Shown: positions 1 through 11,148, numbered from the stretch's first letter. The stretch is DNA of 64,000 nt from Strongyloides papillosus (GCA_005656395.1 SRSI01000002.1:248001-312000), one strand, 5' to 3'. Notes: generated by a model from the letters alone, not told the origin. Numbers and translations: made by a program.

Positions 1-780
1 CAATCCGCTGGTAAACTTGATGGTATTGTCTATGATCTAAGTAATCTTGTCAAAGAGTTAAAACTTAACACATTGACTATTTGTATGTTAATACTAGCCT
101 TTCTAATTCCATTTGGAGCATCAGCACCTATAGGTAAATGTAAGCTGGCTCCCTCACAATATGGTGCTTATTACAATCAACGCGATTTTGGCGTTGAAAA
201 TATGGTAAAAGTACATTATAAACAGCTACTATCCAATTGTAAAATTGGGAGCATAGTAGAAAATAAAGGTCTTAGAGTAAAAGATGTTTTTCTTGATAAC
301 CACTTCGATTTCGATAAGAAAATAACTACAATTGCCAATCCAAATTGTCATAATGTAAAAACTGTTCGCTTCGATAACAATAATAATGATTTTGTCGAAA
401 TATCAGACGACACAGTTGATTCATCTTCTATTCTTAAGAAGGTACATGCAGCCATATTAGCTTATGAACAATCTTGTGAGCTTTCCAATATGGTAGCTCT
501 AATTAAGGAAGCGCCCCCAAAGGTAATACAAAATGCCGCGACGGAAAAGGGTAAAACACCCGCTTCCAGTAACACAAATAAGGCACCTGAAGCTACAACT
601 ACATTTCGTACTGCATATATAAAGAAGACTGAACATCTGTCTACAATTGAATCAATGGAATTCGATATTAAGGCATTACGCGTAGAATTGGCTTCCCTCA
701 AAGATGTTCGCGAGCAATCACGTGAACTTCAAATACAATTGCATGATGCTCTACAACTGGCATCATCTAATATTGAGTAA
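1..780 (+). CDS. Partial ORF with membrane segment and C-terminal coiled coil, upstream of gag/pol
   Basis: The frame is open from base 1, so the true start is upstream. About 24 codons in there is a hydrophobic stretch (TICMLILAFLIPFGASA), then a cysteine-containing region (four Cys), a Lys/Thr/Ala linker, and a heptad-like charged C-terminus ending at TAA 778-780. The last residues (IQLHDAL) resemble the coil just before the gag-like segment downstream (RQLHDAV). This may mean a duplicated gag part or a related module. I do not recognise a family. It could be an envelope-like or gag-like protein of the retroelement; position upstream of pol argues against a normal env. Function unknown. Confidence 0.45.
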   Translation, partial: QSAGKLDGIVYDLSNLVKELKLNTLTICMLILAFLIPFGASAPIGKCKLAPSQYGAYYNQRDFGVENMVKVHYKQLLSNCKIGSIVENKGLRVKDVFLDNHFDFDKKITTIANPNCHNVKTVRFDNNNNDFVEISDDTVDSSSILKKVHAAILAYEQSCELSNMVALIKEAPPKVIQNAATEKGKTPASSNTNKAPEATTTFRTAYIKKTEHLSTIESMEFDIKALRVELASLKDVREQSRELQIQLHDALQLASSNIE

Positions 781-905
781 AATATTTTATTGGTGTTTGA
801 ATGCTATAAAAAATATATATAATATAACAATATAATAGTAATATGATGAAACTTACCTACTGGACAGCGAGGACAATTTAAAATAGTGATTAGTCCTTAA
901 AATGA

Positions 906-1367
906 GAATTTCATCATTTCTCAAGCTATTTATATAGGAATTTTGTCATCAAATATAGACATAATTCCACTATTGTCTGTAACACAACCACATCGGTTGA
1001 TCAGGACAATGTATCTGTAAACAATGACATTCCACAAGTTGTCACTAACGTTACTTGTGTAGATGCACCACAATCGTCCGTGCCTTGTGATGGCATATTG
1101 GAAAAACACGAGATGTGCTTGAACAGTAATATTAACCTTAGGGTCGAGAATGCCCAATTAAAAAGACAATTACATGATGCCGTCTAGCAGGCGGGGGATG
1201 TGCAACAACATCCTGTTCCATCTAACCCAATCACATATTACAGAATTCGTTGTTTGGACAACGATCCTGATATGTACACCTCGTTCATGAATTGGATTAA
1301 GTTGATACGCGATCAACAATTTGATACAGCTATTCATGAAATGCCAAACACAGTAGCAAAGCAATGA
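906..1367 (+). pseudogene. Gag-like segment, disrupted
   Basis: This plus frame runs from after a TGA at 903 to TGA 1365-1367 and is interrupted once by TAG at 1185-1187. It encodes an Asn/Thr/Val-rich part, a coiled coil (LRVENAQLKRQLHDAV), and after the stop a segment with Trp and charged residues (YTSFMNWIKLIRD) that could belong to a capsid. The next frame (protease) starts at ATG 1364 and overlaps the stop by four bases, so a programmed or mutational frame change joins them. No CCHC zinc knuckle was seen. Called gag by position and coiled coil only. Confidence 0.45.
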
Positions 1368-2575
1368 CTTTGATCGCTACCATCCTTACAAAATACGGCT
1401 TTAATAAAGCCGCTAAAATGGTACAAGATTTACGATCTACAGATGCACCAAACAATACATTGTTTGTGAATGAACCATTGTTATCCACACATCATAATGA
1501 CTTGCTGTTAGGAAATCCCATTCGTGTATCACGGAATGGCGTAGTTAATAACATTGCTGTTGAAGATGCACCGTCTAAACTGCCTATCATTAAAATTCAA
1601 TTCCCTTCATTTACGATGAATGCCCTATTAGACACGGGTGCAAATATAAACGTCATAAACAAGACAATTTATAACCAATTACCCAAAAATATAAAGTCTA
1701 ACATTGTATCCAAAAGTAGTGGAGCACAGTTAGCAAACAATACAGTTATGAAGTTCTTAGGCTCCGCGATAATAACTCTTAAAGTAAATAATAAAGTATC
1801 AAAAATTAAAACTCACGTTTCTGATACTATTCCTCATGACATGGTAATCTGAATACCAGGTCTTCGAGCTATATATGGTAACGAATTAACTATCAACTTG
1901 GTTGATTCTAATTCTCATGAGGAGCAATTTTTCACAGTTAAAACCATTGATAATATCACTATTCTCCCCATGACTACCAGAGTAGTACATGTCAAACCTA
2001 ACGTAGAAACCACGCATAACAAAGCGAATTTCCTCTTCCAAAGTAATAACCATTGGAAAGGAGTAAATCACATAATGACTTATGACCAAATAGGTCCGGT
2101 AATTGATAACAGATACGCTGTTATTATACAAAATAAGGGATATAATCCGGTAAATATACCCAGTAACACTGAAATCGGTAAACTCTTTTCAATTGAAGAG
2201 CTAGATGAAAATACTATTCGTATATCTGGAGAAGAGATAATTCCAGATGATGCTTATTGGGAGAATTCTCTACCCAATTATCCGCATCCTCACCCACCTC
2301 TAACTAGAGAAAAGTTATTTGACTTGATTGAATGGGAATCATGCGTGTTATCAGAGAAAAGTAAATCCCAATTAAAAGAGATAATATGGGAGAATAGAGA
2401 AGCTTTTTTCGAATATGACGGCATAATCGGTCTATATAATGGCCCAGAAAGTCTTAATATTGAGCTATCTTCACATTCCTTGCCTCAACGTATCCGGCCA
2501 GGCCGCCGATCTAAAGAAGTAGAGGAGGAAATTGATAGACAAGTTCAAGATATGCTAGAAAAAAGGTATGATTGA
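1364..2575 (+). pseudogene. Retroelement protease and pol N-terminus, disrupted
   Basis: The retropepsin active-site motif LLDTGAN lies at about 1627-1647, preceded by the hydrophobic strand expected before it. The frame is cut by an in-frame TGA at 1850-1852 and then continues open in the same frame to TGA 2573-2575. The distal part ends with the usual entry to reverse transcriptase (proline/arginine-rich, then VEEEIDRQVQDMLEK). Reading must then shift frame at about 2562-2568 to continue into RT. Frameshift and stop together make an intact polyprotein unlikely. Confidence 0.8.
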
Positions 2576-4901
2576 AGACAGTAGATCACCATACTTGTCT
2601 AGAGTTGTTCTTGTACGCAAGAAAGATTCGAAGTGACGATTTGTTGTTGATTTTAGAGCTATCAATAAGTTAATAAAACAACAATCCCACATAACACCAC
2701 GAATTGATCGTTTAACAGAAGATGCTAGCGGTCATCGTTTCTACAGTGTATTTGATTTGAAACAAGGGTTTCACCAAATACCCCTTGATGAAGCTAGTAA
2801 ACGTATTGCTGCATTTGTGACACACAGAGGAATATACCAGTATAAAGTTATGCCTATGGGCTTGACTGGTTCACCCGACAAATTTCAAGATATCATGGAC
2901 AAAGTTCTTAGTGGTATTGACAATTGTTACATATATCTCGATGATATATTGACATGCACTAACGACGAAGATGAACATCTGGAAAGGATTCATGATATCC
3001 TATCCCGTATTCGCTTATACAACATGAAAATAACCCTTAATAAATGTCAATTCGGTCAAAATTGTGCACATTATTTAGGCTTCGTGATTGATTTCGAAGG
3101 AATCCATCCTAATCCAGCTAAAGTCAAAGCAATATCTGATAAAACTGACCCTAAGAACGAGAAGGAACTTAAATCCTTCCTAGGTGCCGTCTCTTATTTT
3201 CGAAAGCACATTGACAATTTTTCAGCAATAGCTGAACCTTTATATCGCGTTATTAATCATTTTCACTGGTCAGGTGATCAGAAAAAGGCATTTTACAAAA
3301 TGAAAGACGCACTTATCAATGCTGCTGTTCTGGCACCACCAGACCACACTATTCCATATACCATATTTACTGACGCCTCCTTTCAAGGATTAGGTGCAGC
3401 ACTAACACAGAAGAGTAAACCTATAGCTTTTGCTTCGCGTTCTCTCAAACCGGCAGAAAAGAATTATCCGATTATTAAACTCGAGGCATTGGGGCTTGTC
3501 TATGCTCTCAAACAATTCCGACCTTATATTTATAGTAAACACACAACGGTGGTTACGGATCATAAGCCTCTGTTAGCGCTGCTCAAAAACAAGGAGCTGA
3601 CAGGTATTCTTCAGAGGTACCAAATGGCCATAATGGAATATGATATTACTATAGTCTATGTTAAAGGAGCCGACAACAATGTTGCCGACTACCTTAGTAG
3701 AAATGAATTTAATGCTATCATAGCCAATGAATCTCTATATGAGGATGCATTTCCTATCATGAATGACATCCGAGATAAACCATTTGAAATATCCCGATTT
3801 GCACAGTTTCTTGACGACCAAGAAAAAGCTATTCTCCAAGATGAGGGAGTAATGATAACTATTAAAGGAAAATCTCGCGTTTATGTACCTCGTGTGTTAC
3901 GGGATGAACTTTTGCGAAGATTTCATGAACATCCCGACATTGGTCAACACTGGAGATATGCTAAACTAGCTGATAAATTTTGTCTTATATTTCATTGGCC
4001 TAAGATGGCTAAGGACATGCAACGTGTATGGCAAGATTGTGAGGTATGTTGGAGAACCAAACATCAACCTTCTAATCTTGTTCAAACAAACACACATTCA
4101 ATCCCTCGACCAGCTGAAGTCTGGGAAACATTGAATGCCGACTATATACAACTTGAAGATAAGCTTCATGTTCTTGTTATTATCGACGAATACAGTCGCT
4201 TTGCTTACACTGCCATAACTAAAAAACAAGATCAACAGTTCACGTTGGTACAACTGATGAAATGTTTCTCAACATTCGGTTATCCTAGAACACTTCGTAC
4301 TGATGGTGGAGCATCCTTTATTGGCAATAAAGTTGAAAAGTACCTTCAGACAATGCATATCAAGCATTATATTTCATCACCACATAATCACAAGTCGAAT
4401 GCCTTTGTAGAAAGATTCAATCGAACAATTCGTGAATCACTTCGTGCTCAAACAGAGTTAACTCCAATTGAAACAGTTTATGCATTAACCTATGCTTACA
4501 ACCGTACTAAGCACATGTCCACAGGATATCCACCAAGTTACTTTGTTCTCAACACGGCTGATCGTGTATTAACGGATATTCCTATGCATGGAATCGCTAG
4601 CGGACTAATGGATGTTCTCAAATACGGTATGGAGAAGTATTCTGATACTCCAACTTCAGTTAGTCGTCAGGGTAAACATTTACTACCTGGTCACATCGTT
4701 ATGAAACGAGTAATGCATAAGAAGTTGTCTGATACCTCTCACAAAAATCAAGACCAATTTGACGGTCCTTACACAGTCATATCTCACGTACATGGAGACA
4801 CATTCATCATTCGACGCTGCACCAAGGCAGGTCGCCTAACCGGAAAGGAAGAAAGGGTTACGGCGGACAGATTGAAAATCGTTCCCGTACACCCATCTTA
4901 A
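2565..4901 (+). pseudogene. Retroelement pol: reverse transcriptase, RNase H, integrase
   Basis: From 2637 the frame is open for about 755 codons to TAA 4899-4901. A TGA at 2634-2636 sits where gypsy RTs have the Trp of a K-W-R-F motif. RT: FDLKQGFHQIPL, and catalytic YLDD at about 2934-2945. RNase H: FTDASFQGLG near 3367 and VTDHKPL near 3556. Integrase: a His/His/Cys/Cys zinc-binding region at about 3930-4055 and catalytic Asp (NADY, about 4135), Asp (RTDGG, about 4295) and Glu (FVERFNR, about 4408). The C-terminus lacks an obvious chromodomain. The RNase H-then-integrase order assigns it to Ty3/gypsy, not copia. The three enzymes look chemically complete but the ORF as a whole is broken upstream. 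Confidence 0.92.
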
Positions 4902-4996
4902 GACGAGTACTCAAACAATTATAATGATTAACAAAGTTTTATTATACTATATATACGCTACAATATAAGCATAAAATGAAATAATAAAACTGGAAA

Positions 4997-6166
4997 CTAG
5001 ACATCTTGTGTATGTCTTCTTCTGGATACACCAGAATAGTCTCCGAAACAAAGGAAGTCCTCCTTTGTCTTGAAATACAGACTAGCTGGTCCACCAATAA
5101 CATTTGGTCCACATTTGACACTATATGGCCTCTGCCAGCCTCGTATCTTTCCCAAGTTACATTGACATATACGGGTGCAACATATTATTATCCTTATGCT
5201 ACCAGGGAGTTGTACGCTTCTTGTGAATTTGCAATCCCTGTAGACGATGACAGCCAAATTTGGGAAAGCTGTCAATACTCCTCGTGTGGTAATATTGCTA
5301 TTCCCATCCCAGTACAGTGCCTTCACGTGTGCCGATGCCAAGAAGTCCAGGTTGTTACAGATCCCCAATGGTCTTACTTTGAGTGTTTCTACAATTGAAT
5401 CTATTAACAACTTACGGCATCCTGGCATGGCAAAATTGATGTCCAATAATGTCGCGCGTTGCTTATTTAATGCAGCCACTACACTCGTATATTGCGGCTC
5501 CTGATACATTACCACCTTGATGGCAGCCGCATTCAATGGTCCGTTTCGACGGCCATTCACCCACTCCAAGCATTCTTTGGGGCAGATTTTACCGTTCTTC
5601 AACCGGCGATCAGTTGAAAATGCCAATAATGGAGGGCAATATTGATGGAAGATCATTCCCCTTCTTGGCACACTACTAACTCTTCAGCGCCCCAAGACAA
5701 TATTGACATCATCACCTGTCAACAGGCAGTGAGCATATTTTTCAAAAGCCTTGACTGTTCCTCTGATATTAATATTCAGAACAACATCGTATTTCTCTAC
5801 ACACGACCATCTTTGGGTTACCCTTTCGTTCTGTCTCCTTGTTAACTCAACAGGCATAAAGTAACGATTACTTTCACTAAAGAATCGTCTCTCAGAACCG
5901 TCAAGGTTAATAGTAATGTCTTCTCCATCACTTTGATGTTCGTCTGAACCATCAAGAAGTTCACTATCATCATCTCCATCAGTTAGATGTTCGTCTGAAC
6001 CATCGAGAAGTTTACTATCATCATCTCCATCACTTTGATGTTCGTCTGATCCGTCAGAATTATCGCTGATATCTCCTACGTCATTGCGATGTTCGACTGA
6101 TCCATCAATAGTATCACTGTTGATGCCTTCCTCACGTCTTTGCTCATCGGATTCAATATTGTCCAT
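4997..6166 (-). pseudogene. Antisense ORF with acidic 17-residue repeats, one in-frame TGA
   Basis: On the minus strand an ATG at 6166 opens a frame that runs to 4997, 389 codons, interrupted only by TGA at 5684-5686; both halves are in the same frame. The N-terminal part holds a Gly-Ser-Asp-Glu-His acidic repeat of 17 residues (51 bp period at DNA level, about 5930-6110). The C-terminal half has scattered Cys and a leucine/isoleucine pattern a little like leucine-rich or F-box-associated proteins, but I cannot assign a family. Its GC content is above the surroundings. It lies antisense between integrase and the presumed 3' LTR. Either an antisense gene carried by the element or a captured/host gene that died. 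Confidence 0.5.
5925..6115. repeat. 51-bp tandem repeat, about 3.5 diverging copies
   Basis: The plus strand repeats a GATGTTCGTCTGAACCATCA-type unit every 51 bases, the last copies more diverged. It encodes 17-residue acidic repeats (GSDEHxxDGDDDSxLLD) in the minus-strand ORF, so the period keeps frame. Confidence 0.85.
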
Positions 6167-6842
6167 TACTACAGTTTCACAGTTAACTTAGCTAAAATTA
6201 TGAAATTATTATTACATAATAACAGATGATGTAGACGAATTAATTGTTACGTTAATATATAATCACAATGTGCATGTTAAATAACACCAATTCTTGATAA
6301 TGGCATATTTATATACACATAGCTTAATATACTTTAATACGACTAAACCACAGATGTTTAGTCTGAAAAGGGGACAGACTAATAATGAAAAGTTTCATTA
6401 ATTGCTTAAATTCGCAACAATAAGTACATAGTACTAACTAGTAGGCACAAAATGTAACATTATATAACATATAATATAAAGAAAAAAATTTCTAATAGTT
6501 CATTTGATTGAATAATAGCTAGACAAAAGACATAACCTTTAAAAAAAAACGTTTTAACAAATTGTCAAATATCAAATACCTGTCTGCTAATTTAATTAAT
6601 ACACGCTAAAATAAGCAGTTGACTTATTAATAAATAAATGAAGATACATTAATATACTAAAATGCCACCAAGCTATTTCATCTACACAATGGAAAATCAG
6701 AAGGAAAATAATAATCAGCACCAACACCACCAACAATCCAAAAAAACGAAAAGAAATAAAAAATTTACTAGTTAACAAATATTTTAACAATAACAAATTT
6801 ATACTTTAAAATCAAAAACAAACAAAGAAGAGAACACCAGCT
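6167..6842. other. AT-rich spacer between two antisense ORFs
   Basis: No ORF with coding character, no repeat and no RNA-like structure was seen. It is noticeably AT-rich, with A-runs near 6540. Confidence 0.6.
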
Positions 6843-7085
6843 CTACTGATTCCGCTGAGCCCACCTGTTAAAGTAATAAACGATCACCGGCATTAACAAC
6901 TGAAGAATAAGATTTAAAACTTCCATCCAGTACTCCTTAGGGCTATCCGCATACTGAATGGTAATAGGCTTACATGGTAGTAGTGGTGGTGGTGGTGGCG
7001 GTGGACATGATGTTGAAACAGGACAGTCATTGGAAGAAACAAAGCCCAGAGATTGACAAAGTTCCGTATAAGTGCTTGGAGCCAT
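6843..7085 (-). CDS. Small proline-rich single-pass membrane protein (80 aa), antisense in retroelement
   Basis: ATG at 7085, TAG at 6843-6845. The N-terminus has Cys and a PPPPPPP run encoded by a GGT/GGC repeat. The C-terminus has a hydrophobic segment (LNLILQLLMPVIVYYF) followed by RWAQRNQ, a tail-anchor-like layout. Just upstream of the ATG on the minus strand is a pyrimidine-rich acceptor (TTTTTTTATAG at about 7115), and a good donor (CAG|GTAAGG) lies at about 7382, so a spliced or trans-spliced mRNA is plausible. No family recognised. It may be a gene, the last exon of one, or a chance ORF. Confidence 0.4.
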   Translation of the reverse strand: MAPSTYTELCQSLGFVSSNDCPVSTSCPPPPPPPLLPCKPITIQYADSPKEYWMEVLNLILQLLMPVIVYYFNRWAQRNQ

Positions 7086-7398
7086 TTCTCTTCAGATTTC
7101 AGAAATTAAACACTATAAAAAAAGAAAAAATTAATTAATCAAAAATACATCTATCTTCTAGAAAATTTTAATAAGAAAATAAATGATAATAAAGAAGGCC
7201 AACTTAACAAATAAAAATATTGGCTAACAATCCAATACGTTTAAAAGAAATAATCTTATTTTATCAAACATATAAGCAAGAAGAAAGAAATCATTTATTA
7301 TACAACCATATACAAAAAGAAAATAAAGAAGATAGTAGAACCTATAATACATACAAAAAAAACCAAGTTACTTAATCCTTACCTGTATGAACCAGGCA

Positions 7399-7535
7399 GA
7401 AAAGGGGATGTAGGGTGGGACAACCCACCCTTTGCAAAATAGTATAAAAGAACAATATACTTATTATATTTATCATTGTTAGAGATCTTAAATAAATTAT
7501 TATATAAATTACATCTACCTTACATTAAACGTATT
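7399..7535 (+). repeat. Putative polypurine tract and start of 3' LTR
   Basis: GAAAAGGGGA at 7399-7408 is a typical plus-strand priming tract. It is followed at once by TGTAGGGTGGGACAACCCAC, a TG-start that also forms a hairpin. A TATAAAAG box comes about 35 bases on, then AATAAA. The right end is not determined (a CA end near 7535 is a guess). The matching 5' LTR would be outside the window. Confidence 0.4.
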
Positions 7536-7870
7536 ACAATTGTCTATTTGTAAAAACAGAATCCAATAAAGCTAAAAATATTGTATATACAGAGATATTT
7601 AATGCATAGATTCTGATTAGATAATGAAAATATGAAGAACAAATAAATGGCAGCAATAAAAGCAGATGGAGGATCAAAACAATGGATCAAGAATAATTTT
7701 TTAACATTTTTAATTAAATGACTTTTTTTAATTCTATTTTTTTCAACATTTTTAAATAAATGATTTTTTTTTTAATTGTGTTTATTATTTCTTTGAATAA
7801 CAAATTTTATATACAAATATTTCGATTAACAACATTTATAAAATTCTCATATAAAAGTAACATGCTCTGC

Positions 7871-7911
7871 GGACCAGACGTGACCTGCCGAAGGCAGGTC
7901 TAAGGCTGGTT
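7871..7911. other. GC-rich nested hairpin
   Basis: GACCTGCC-GAA-GGCAGGTC (7882-7900) is a perfect 8-bp stem, enclosed by ACCAG (about 7873) and CTGGT (about 7906), a further 5-bp stem. It is exceptional in this AT-rich background. Could be a small structured RNA or a transposon remnant. Confidence 0.45.
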
Positions 7912-10072
7912 AAACAAACTAAAAATAGGGTAGTATCTTAAGTTAAAACTGTTAAAAAAGTGACCCTTAAATTAAAATTGACACATTTTTTCCTCATATT
8001 ACTGGTTATTTTAAACAACACTAATGTTGTTTAAAAGTTTATAATTTTTCTTTATCCAATTTATTATTTTTCAAACAAATAATAAAGAAAGAAGTTATCT
8101 CTTAAGTTTTTGCCATGCTGAATATCTTACATTTTAAAAATTAAAAATATTTTCATACAAGACAATTTTAGAATAACGCATCTGCAAAATTATAATAAAA
8201 GACAAAAAATTCTTCTGGAAAACTATTTTAAAGCACAATAAAATACTAAGTCTTATTTGAAACAATATTGGTATGTGTTAAATCACATTTAAAAAAAAAT
8301 AATTATAATGTTAATTTTACTTATTGGCAAGACGCGTTGTACAAAAAAAAGCCAAAAGTATTCAACTTTTGATGTAAAATAACTTTTATAATTGAACAAA
8401 ACGAAAAATAATTATGCATAAATAATATTTACATTTGTTTAATTATTCGTACAAAAATCAGCTATTAAAGGACTATTTTTCATATTTCATATAGTCGATT
8501 ATTCAGCAAAATTTATGATATTAGATAAGGAAAACTTAATTTTTACTTTGTTTATGCACATTATAGCAAAAGAAAATGAAGATGATAATTTTAACTGTTT
8601 TTGAATATATATATGAATTACTAGAAGAATATTTATTAAAAATACTGTAAAAAACATTTATTTTTCTTATTGAAAACTCATTCAAAAAGTTTAAATTAAA
8701 GTTAAAAAGCATTTAAGTGGTCAAAGATTATGGTGTCGTTCTATCCTGCATTTTATAAAAATTGCATATGCAAAAAACTTAAAGTGTTTGTATAGTCAAT
8801 TGAAAAAGAAATAGCTTTATCTACTAGTTCTTTTTAATTATAACAAGTATCTAAATTTGCAAAAAAACAAAATTATTAAATGAATTGAGTGCGCGACCGG
8901 TACAAAAAATATTTTTCTTTGAATATTAAAATTTTTAAATAAAAATTGGAGGTCATGCGGATAAATCAACTGATTATATTGTATATTTTTAATGTTTTAA
9001 TACCAAAAATATCATCTAAGAACGTTTGGTCTGAAACATATTGAAACTTTAAATATGAATTATTAAAACAGTAAATTATTATTGTTTTCCCAAATTTTTT
9101 TAAGTTTAATGATAAAAAAATTCTTGATTTTATATAAATATTTTTGACATATCTTTTTCAAAAAAATTTGTTGAAAAGAGTGCATGACCTAACTTTTTAT
9201 CTTAAATTAATGAAGTATTTTAAATTTTAATTTACTTCTACAGAATTGGGTCTGGCAGGCGGTGTCGAAATGACACTCAAAAAATCTCTGTGTAAGATAT
9301 TATAGTCTTCTTAAAGTTGGTTTTCGTAATTTTATTATCTGTTCTTGAAAAAAACGTTTAAGGTAGACTATTTATTCGGTTAAATTTGGTATCTCTAATT
9401 TTTTATGTCACTTAGATATAGGCGTATAAATTTAAGTGATCTAAGCTAATTTTTAGGTTGTTTTTAATGTAGCCAAAATATTTAACTTTCTATTTTAAAG
9501 TTTTGCCATAAAATTCAAAGATTTTTGGTTACTTAAATTTTATAAGAGATTATAGCTTATGAAAATATAATAGAATTCTGGATACGTAAACAAGAAAGAA
9601 AATTTCTTGTTATGATTTAGAATCCTGTTGTGCTTCATTAAGTCTACCAAAATTTTAGCTTTATTGCTCGTTTCTTCATTATAAGTTTGTTTGTTTTAAA
9701 GATAAATAACCATTAGAAATAAAAAATAGAAATTCAAAAAAATGAAATAAAAAAATTTAAATACTTAAGGAATTTTTTCTTTTGTGTTGAAAAAATTATT
9801 TCGTAATACATTTCAATGGTAATAAAAAAATGAAACCAAACATTTTTTTTTCTCAATCAAATTCAATATTATTATTTTTTATAACATTTAACACTGGAAA
9901 AGTTCAGTATCTTTAACTTTTTCTTAGGACATTTTAATTTTTTTAAATAACATTGTTTTTTCCATAAAATGTTTACTTTTTAAATGTTATTTAATGCAAA
10001 AATGTAACCGTTTAGAAAAAAATTTTTAAATTGCGCATTAAAAAGGGTGCGTATAAGGTTAAAAAAAGTCTT

Positions 10073-10079
10073 TATAAGG
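10073..10079 (+). promoter_or_regulatory. TATA-like box upstream of secreted-protein gene
   Basis: TATAAGG lies about 57 bases before the ATG at 10136. No splice-acceptor pyrimidine tract ends at the ATG, so the gene may be transcribed from this box without trans-splicing. Confidence 0.35.
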
Positions 10080-10135
10080 AGAAACTATTGTGAATTTTTC
10101 ATGTCTTGAATTTGATTAATTTCAAATAACTAAAA

Positions 10136-10801
10136 ATGAAATATATTATATCTTGCCTTCTATTACTCGTTGCAGTTATTGTTGCCCATAGAGGATATCA
10201 TTTTAATTATGATTATCCTCAATGGGGATATTTTCCTCAACCAAATTATCCTAACTTCTTCCTTCCACCAATAAATTATCCTTTAGATAATTTGTGGACT
10301 CCACCAATGCCATTTCAAACTTTAGGCTTTGGATTCCTTAACCCATGGGGATACCACCACCGTCATCACCACTTCCACCACAAATTTTTCCCAAATCACT
10401 TCTTTGGCGCTGGATACAACTTTGCTGATAAATATGCCTTTGACTTCTTTACGAAATATGGATTCAACGTCAAAACTGCTCTCTTCTTTTGTAACAGTTT
10501 TACTACCCGTCCAGTTGTATGGCAAAGTGCTTACTTATTCAACTACTGCAATTATATGAACCAAAATTATGGACGCGGAAATAAGCATATTCCAACCTAT
10601 CCAAATGTACCAGATAACATGCCTGATCAAGATGTTCCATCATATCCAAGTCAAAATCCCCCATCATATCCAGAACAAAGTCCTCCAGCTGAGTATCCAG
10701 AACAAAATTCACCATCCACATATCCAGAACAAAGTGCCCCAGAGCAATATCCAAGTCAAGATGGATATCCTTCAAATGACGCTCCACAAAAACTATACTA
10801 A
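10136..10801 (+). CDS. Secreted His/Tyr/Pro-rich repeat protein (221 aa)
   Basis: Single exon, ATG 10136 to TAA 10799-10801, with AATAAA at 10852. Residues 1-18 (MKYIISCLLLLVAVIVAH) form a clear signal peptide. The mature part begins with Tyr/Pro/Asn/Phe-rich sequence, has a His-rich patch (YHHRHHHFHHKFF) around residue 75, a middle region with three Cys and aromatic residues, and a C-terminal tail of SYPEQ/SPP-type repeats. Composition and GC are higher than the flanks, which supports coding. No domain recognised. It could be a cuticle, eggshell or gland product; the His-rich patch might bind metal. Function is unknown. It sits between two transposons with no gene partner. Confidence 0.75.
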   Translation: MKYIISCLLLLVAVIVAHRGYHFNYDYPQWGYFPQPNYPNFFLPPINYPLDNLWTPPMPFQTLGFGFLNPWGYHHRHHHFHHKFFPNHFFGAGYNFADKYAFDFFTKYGFNVKTALFFCNSFTTRPVVWQSAYLFNYCNYMNQNYGRGNKHIPTYPNVPDNMPDQDVPSYPSQNPPSYPEQSPPAEYPEQNSPSTYPEQSAPEQYPSQDGYPSNDAPQKLY

Positions 10802-10959
10802 ATTTACTTAGCTAATTATCAACAGATGGTATGAAAAATTCAAAATTTTATAATAAAAGTTTTTAAAAAAGACGTTAATTTTTAAACATATTAGTGATAA
10901 TTACTAAACAAAATTGTATCGTTACTTTTCGAATAAACTTTACTAGATAAGTAGATATA

Positions 10960-11148
10960 CACTGCGCGATAAAATTAATGCACTACTCATATTTTGTATT
11001 AAATAAATAATTTGATATTGTGAATAGTTTATAAATAATTATCACTAAGAAAAACAATATTTAAGACATATAAACAGATAATACAAAAATGTTTTAGACA
11101 CATATTAAAAAATGATGACTTTTGAGGCGACAAAATTTTTGCACCACC
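10960..11148 (+). repeat. Left terminal inverted repeat of Tc1 element (IR/DR)
   Basis: Matches the reverse complement of 12278-12464 with only scattered differences. The outer motif at 10964-10985 and the inner motif at about 11126-11148 are related direct repeats, likely the two transposase-binding sites. Confidence 0.9.

Larger units (their letters stand above)
1..7540 (+). mobile_element. Ty3/gypsy-type LTR retroelement, decayed, 5' end outside window
   Basis: The core is a gag-protease-reverse transcriptase-RNase H-integrase order on the plus strand, which is the Ty3/gypsy order. The copy is broken by in-frame stops (TAG at 1185, TGA at 1850, TGA at 2634) and frame changes near 1364 and 2565. 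The right limit is inferred from a purine tract at 7399-7408 followed directly by TG at 7409, a TATAAAAG box near 7443 and AATAAA motifs. No second LTR copy is in the window, so the LTR identity is not proven. Between integrase and this tract lie about 2.5 kb with only minus-strand ORFs. The part to 4901 is secure; the extension to about 7.5 kb is an inference. Confidence 0.7.
7540..10135. other. AT-rich intergenic stretch
   Basis: No coding region seen. The only standout is a GC-rich hairpin at 7871-7911 (listed separately). The last 110 bases hold the likely promoter of the next gene. Confidence 0.6.

Noticed and set aside
5006..5398. Plus-strand ORF of 130 codons opposite the acidic-repeat gene
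   Set aside because: Overlaps a longer minus-strand frame that has frame-keeping repeats and a better composition; it is a shadow.
1..7540. TGA reassigned to Trp
   Set aside because: All host genes (RyR, Otx, B3GLCT, RTK) use TGG for Trp and have no in-frame TGA; the cases are confined to decayed transposons.
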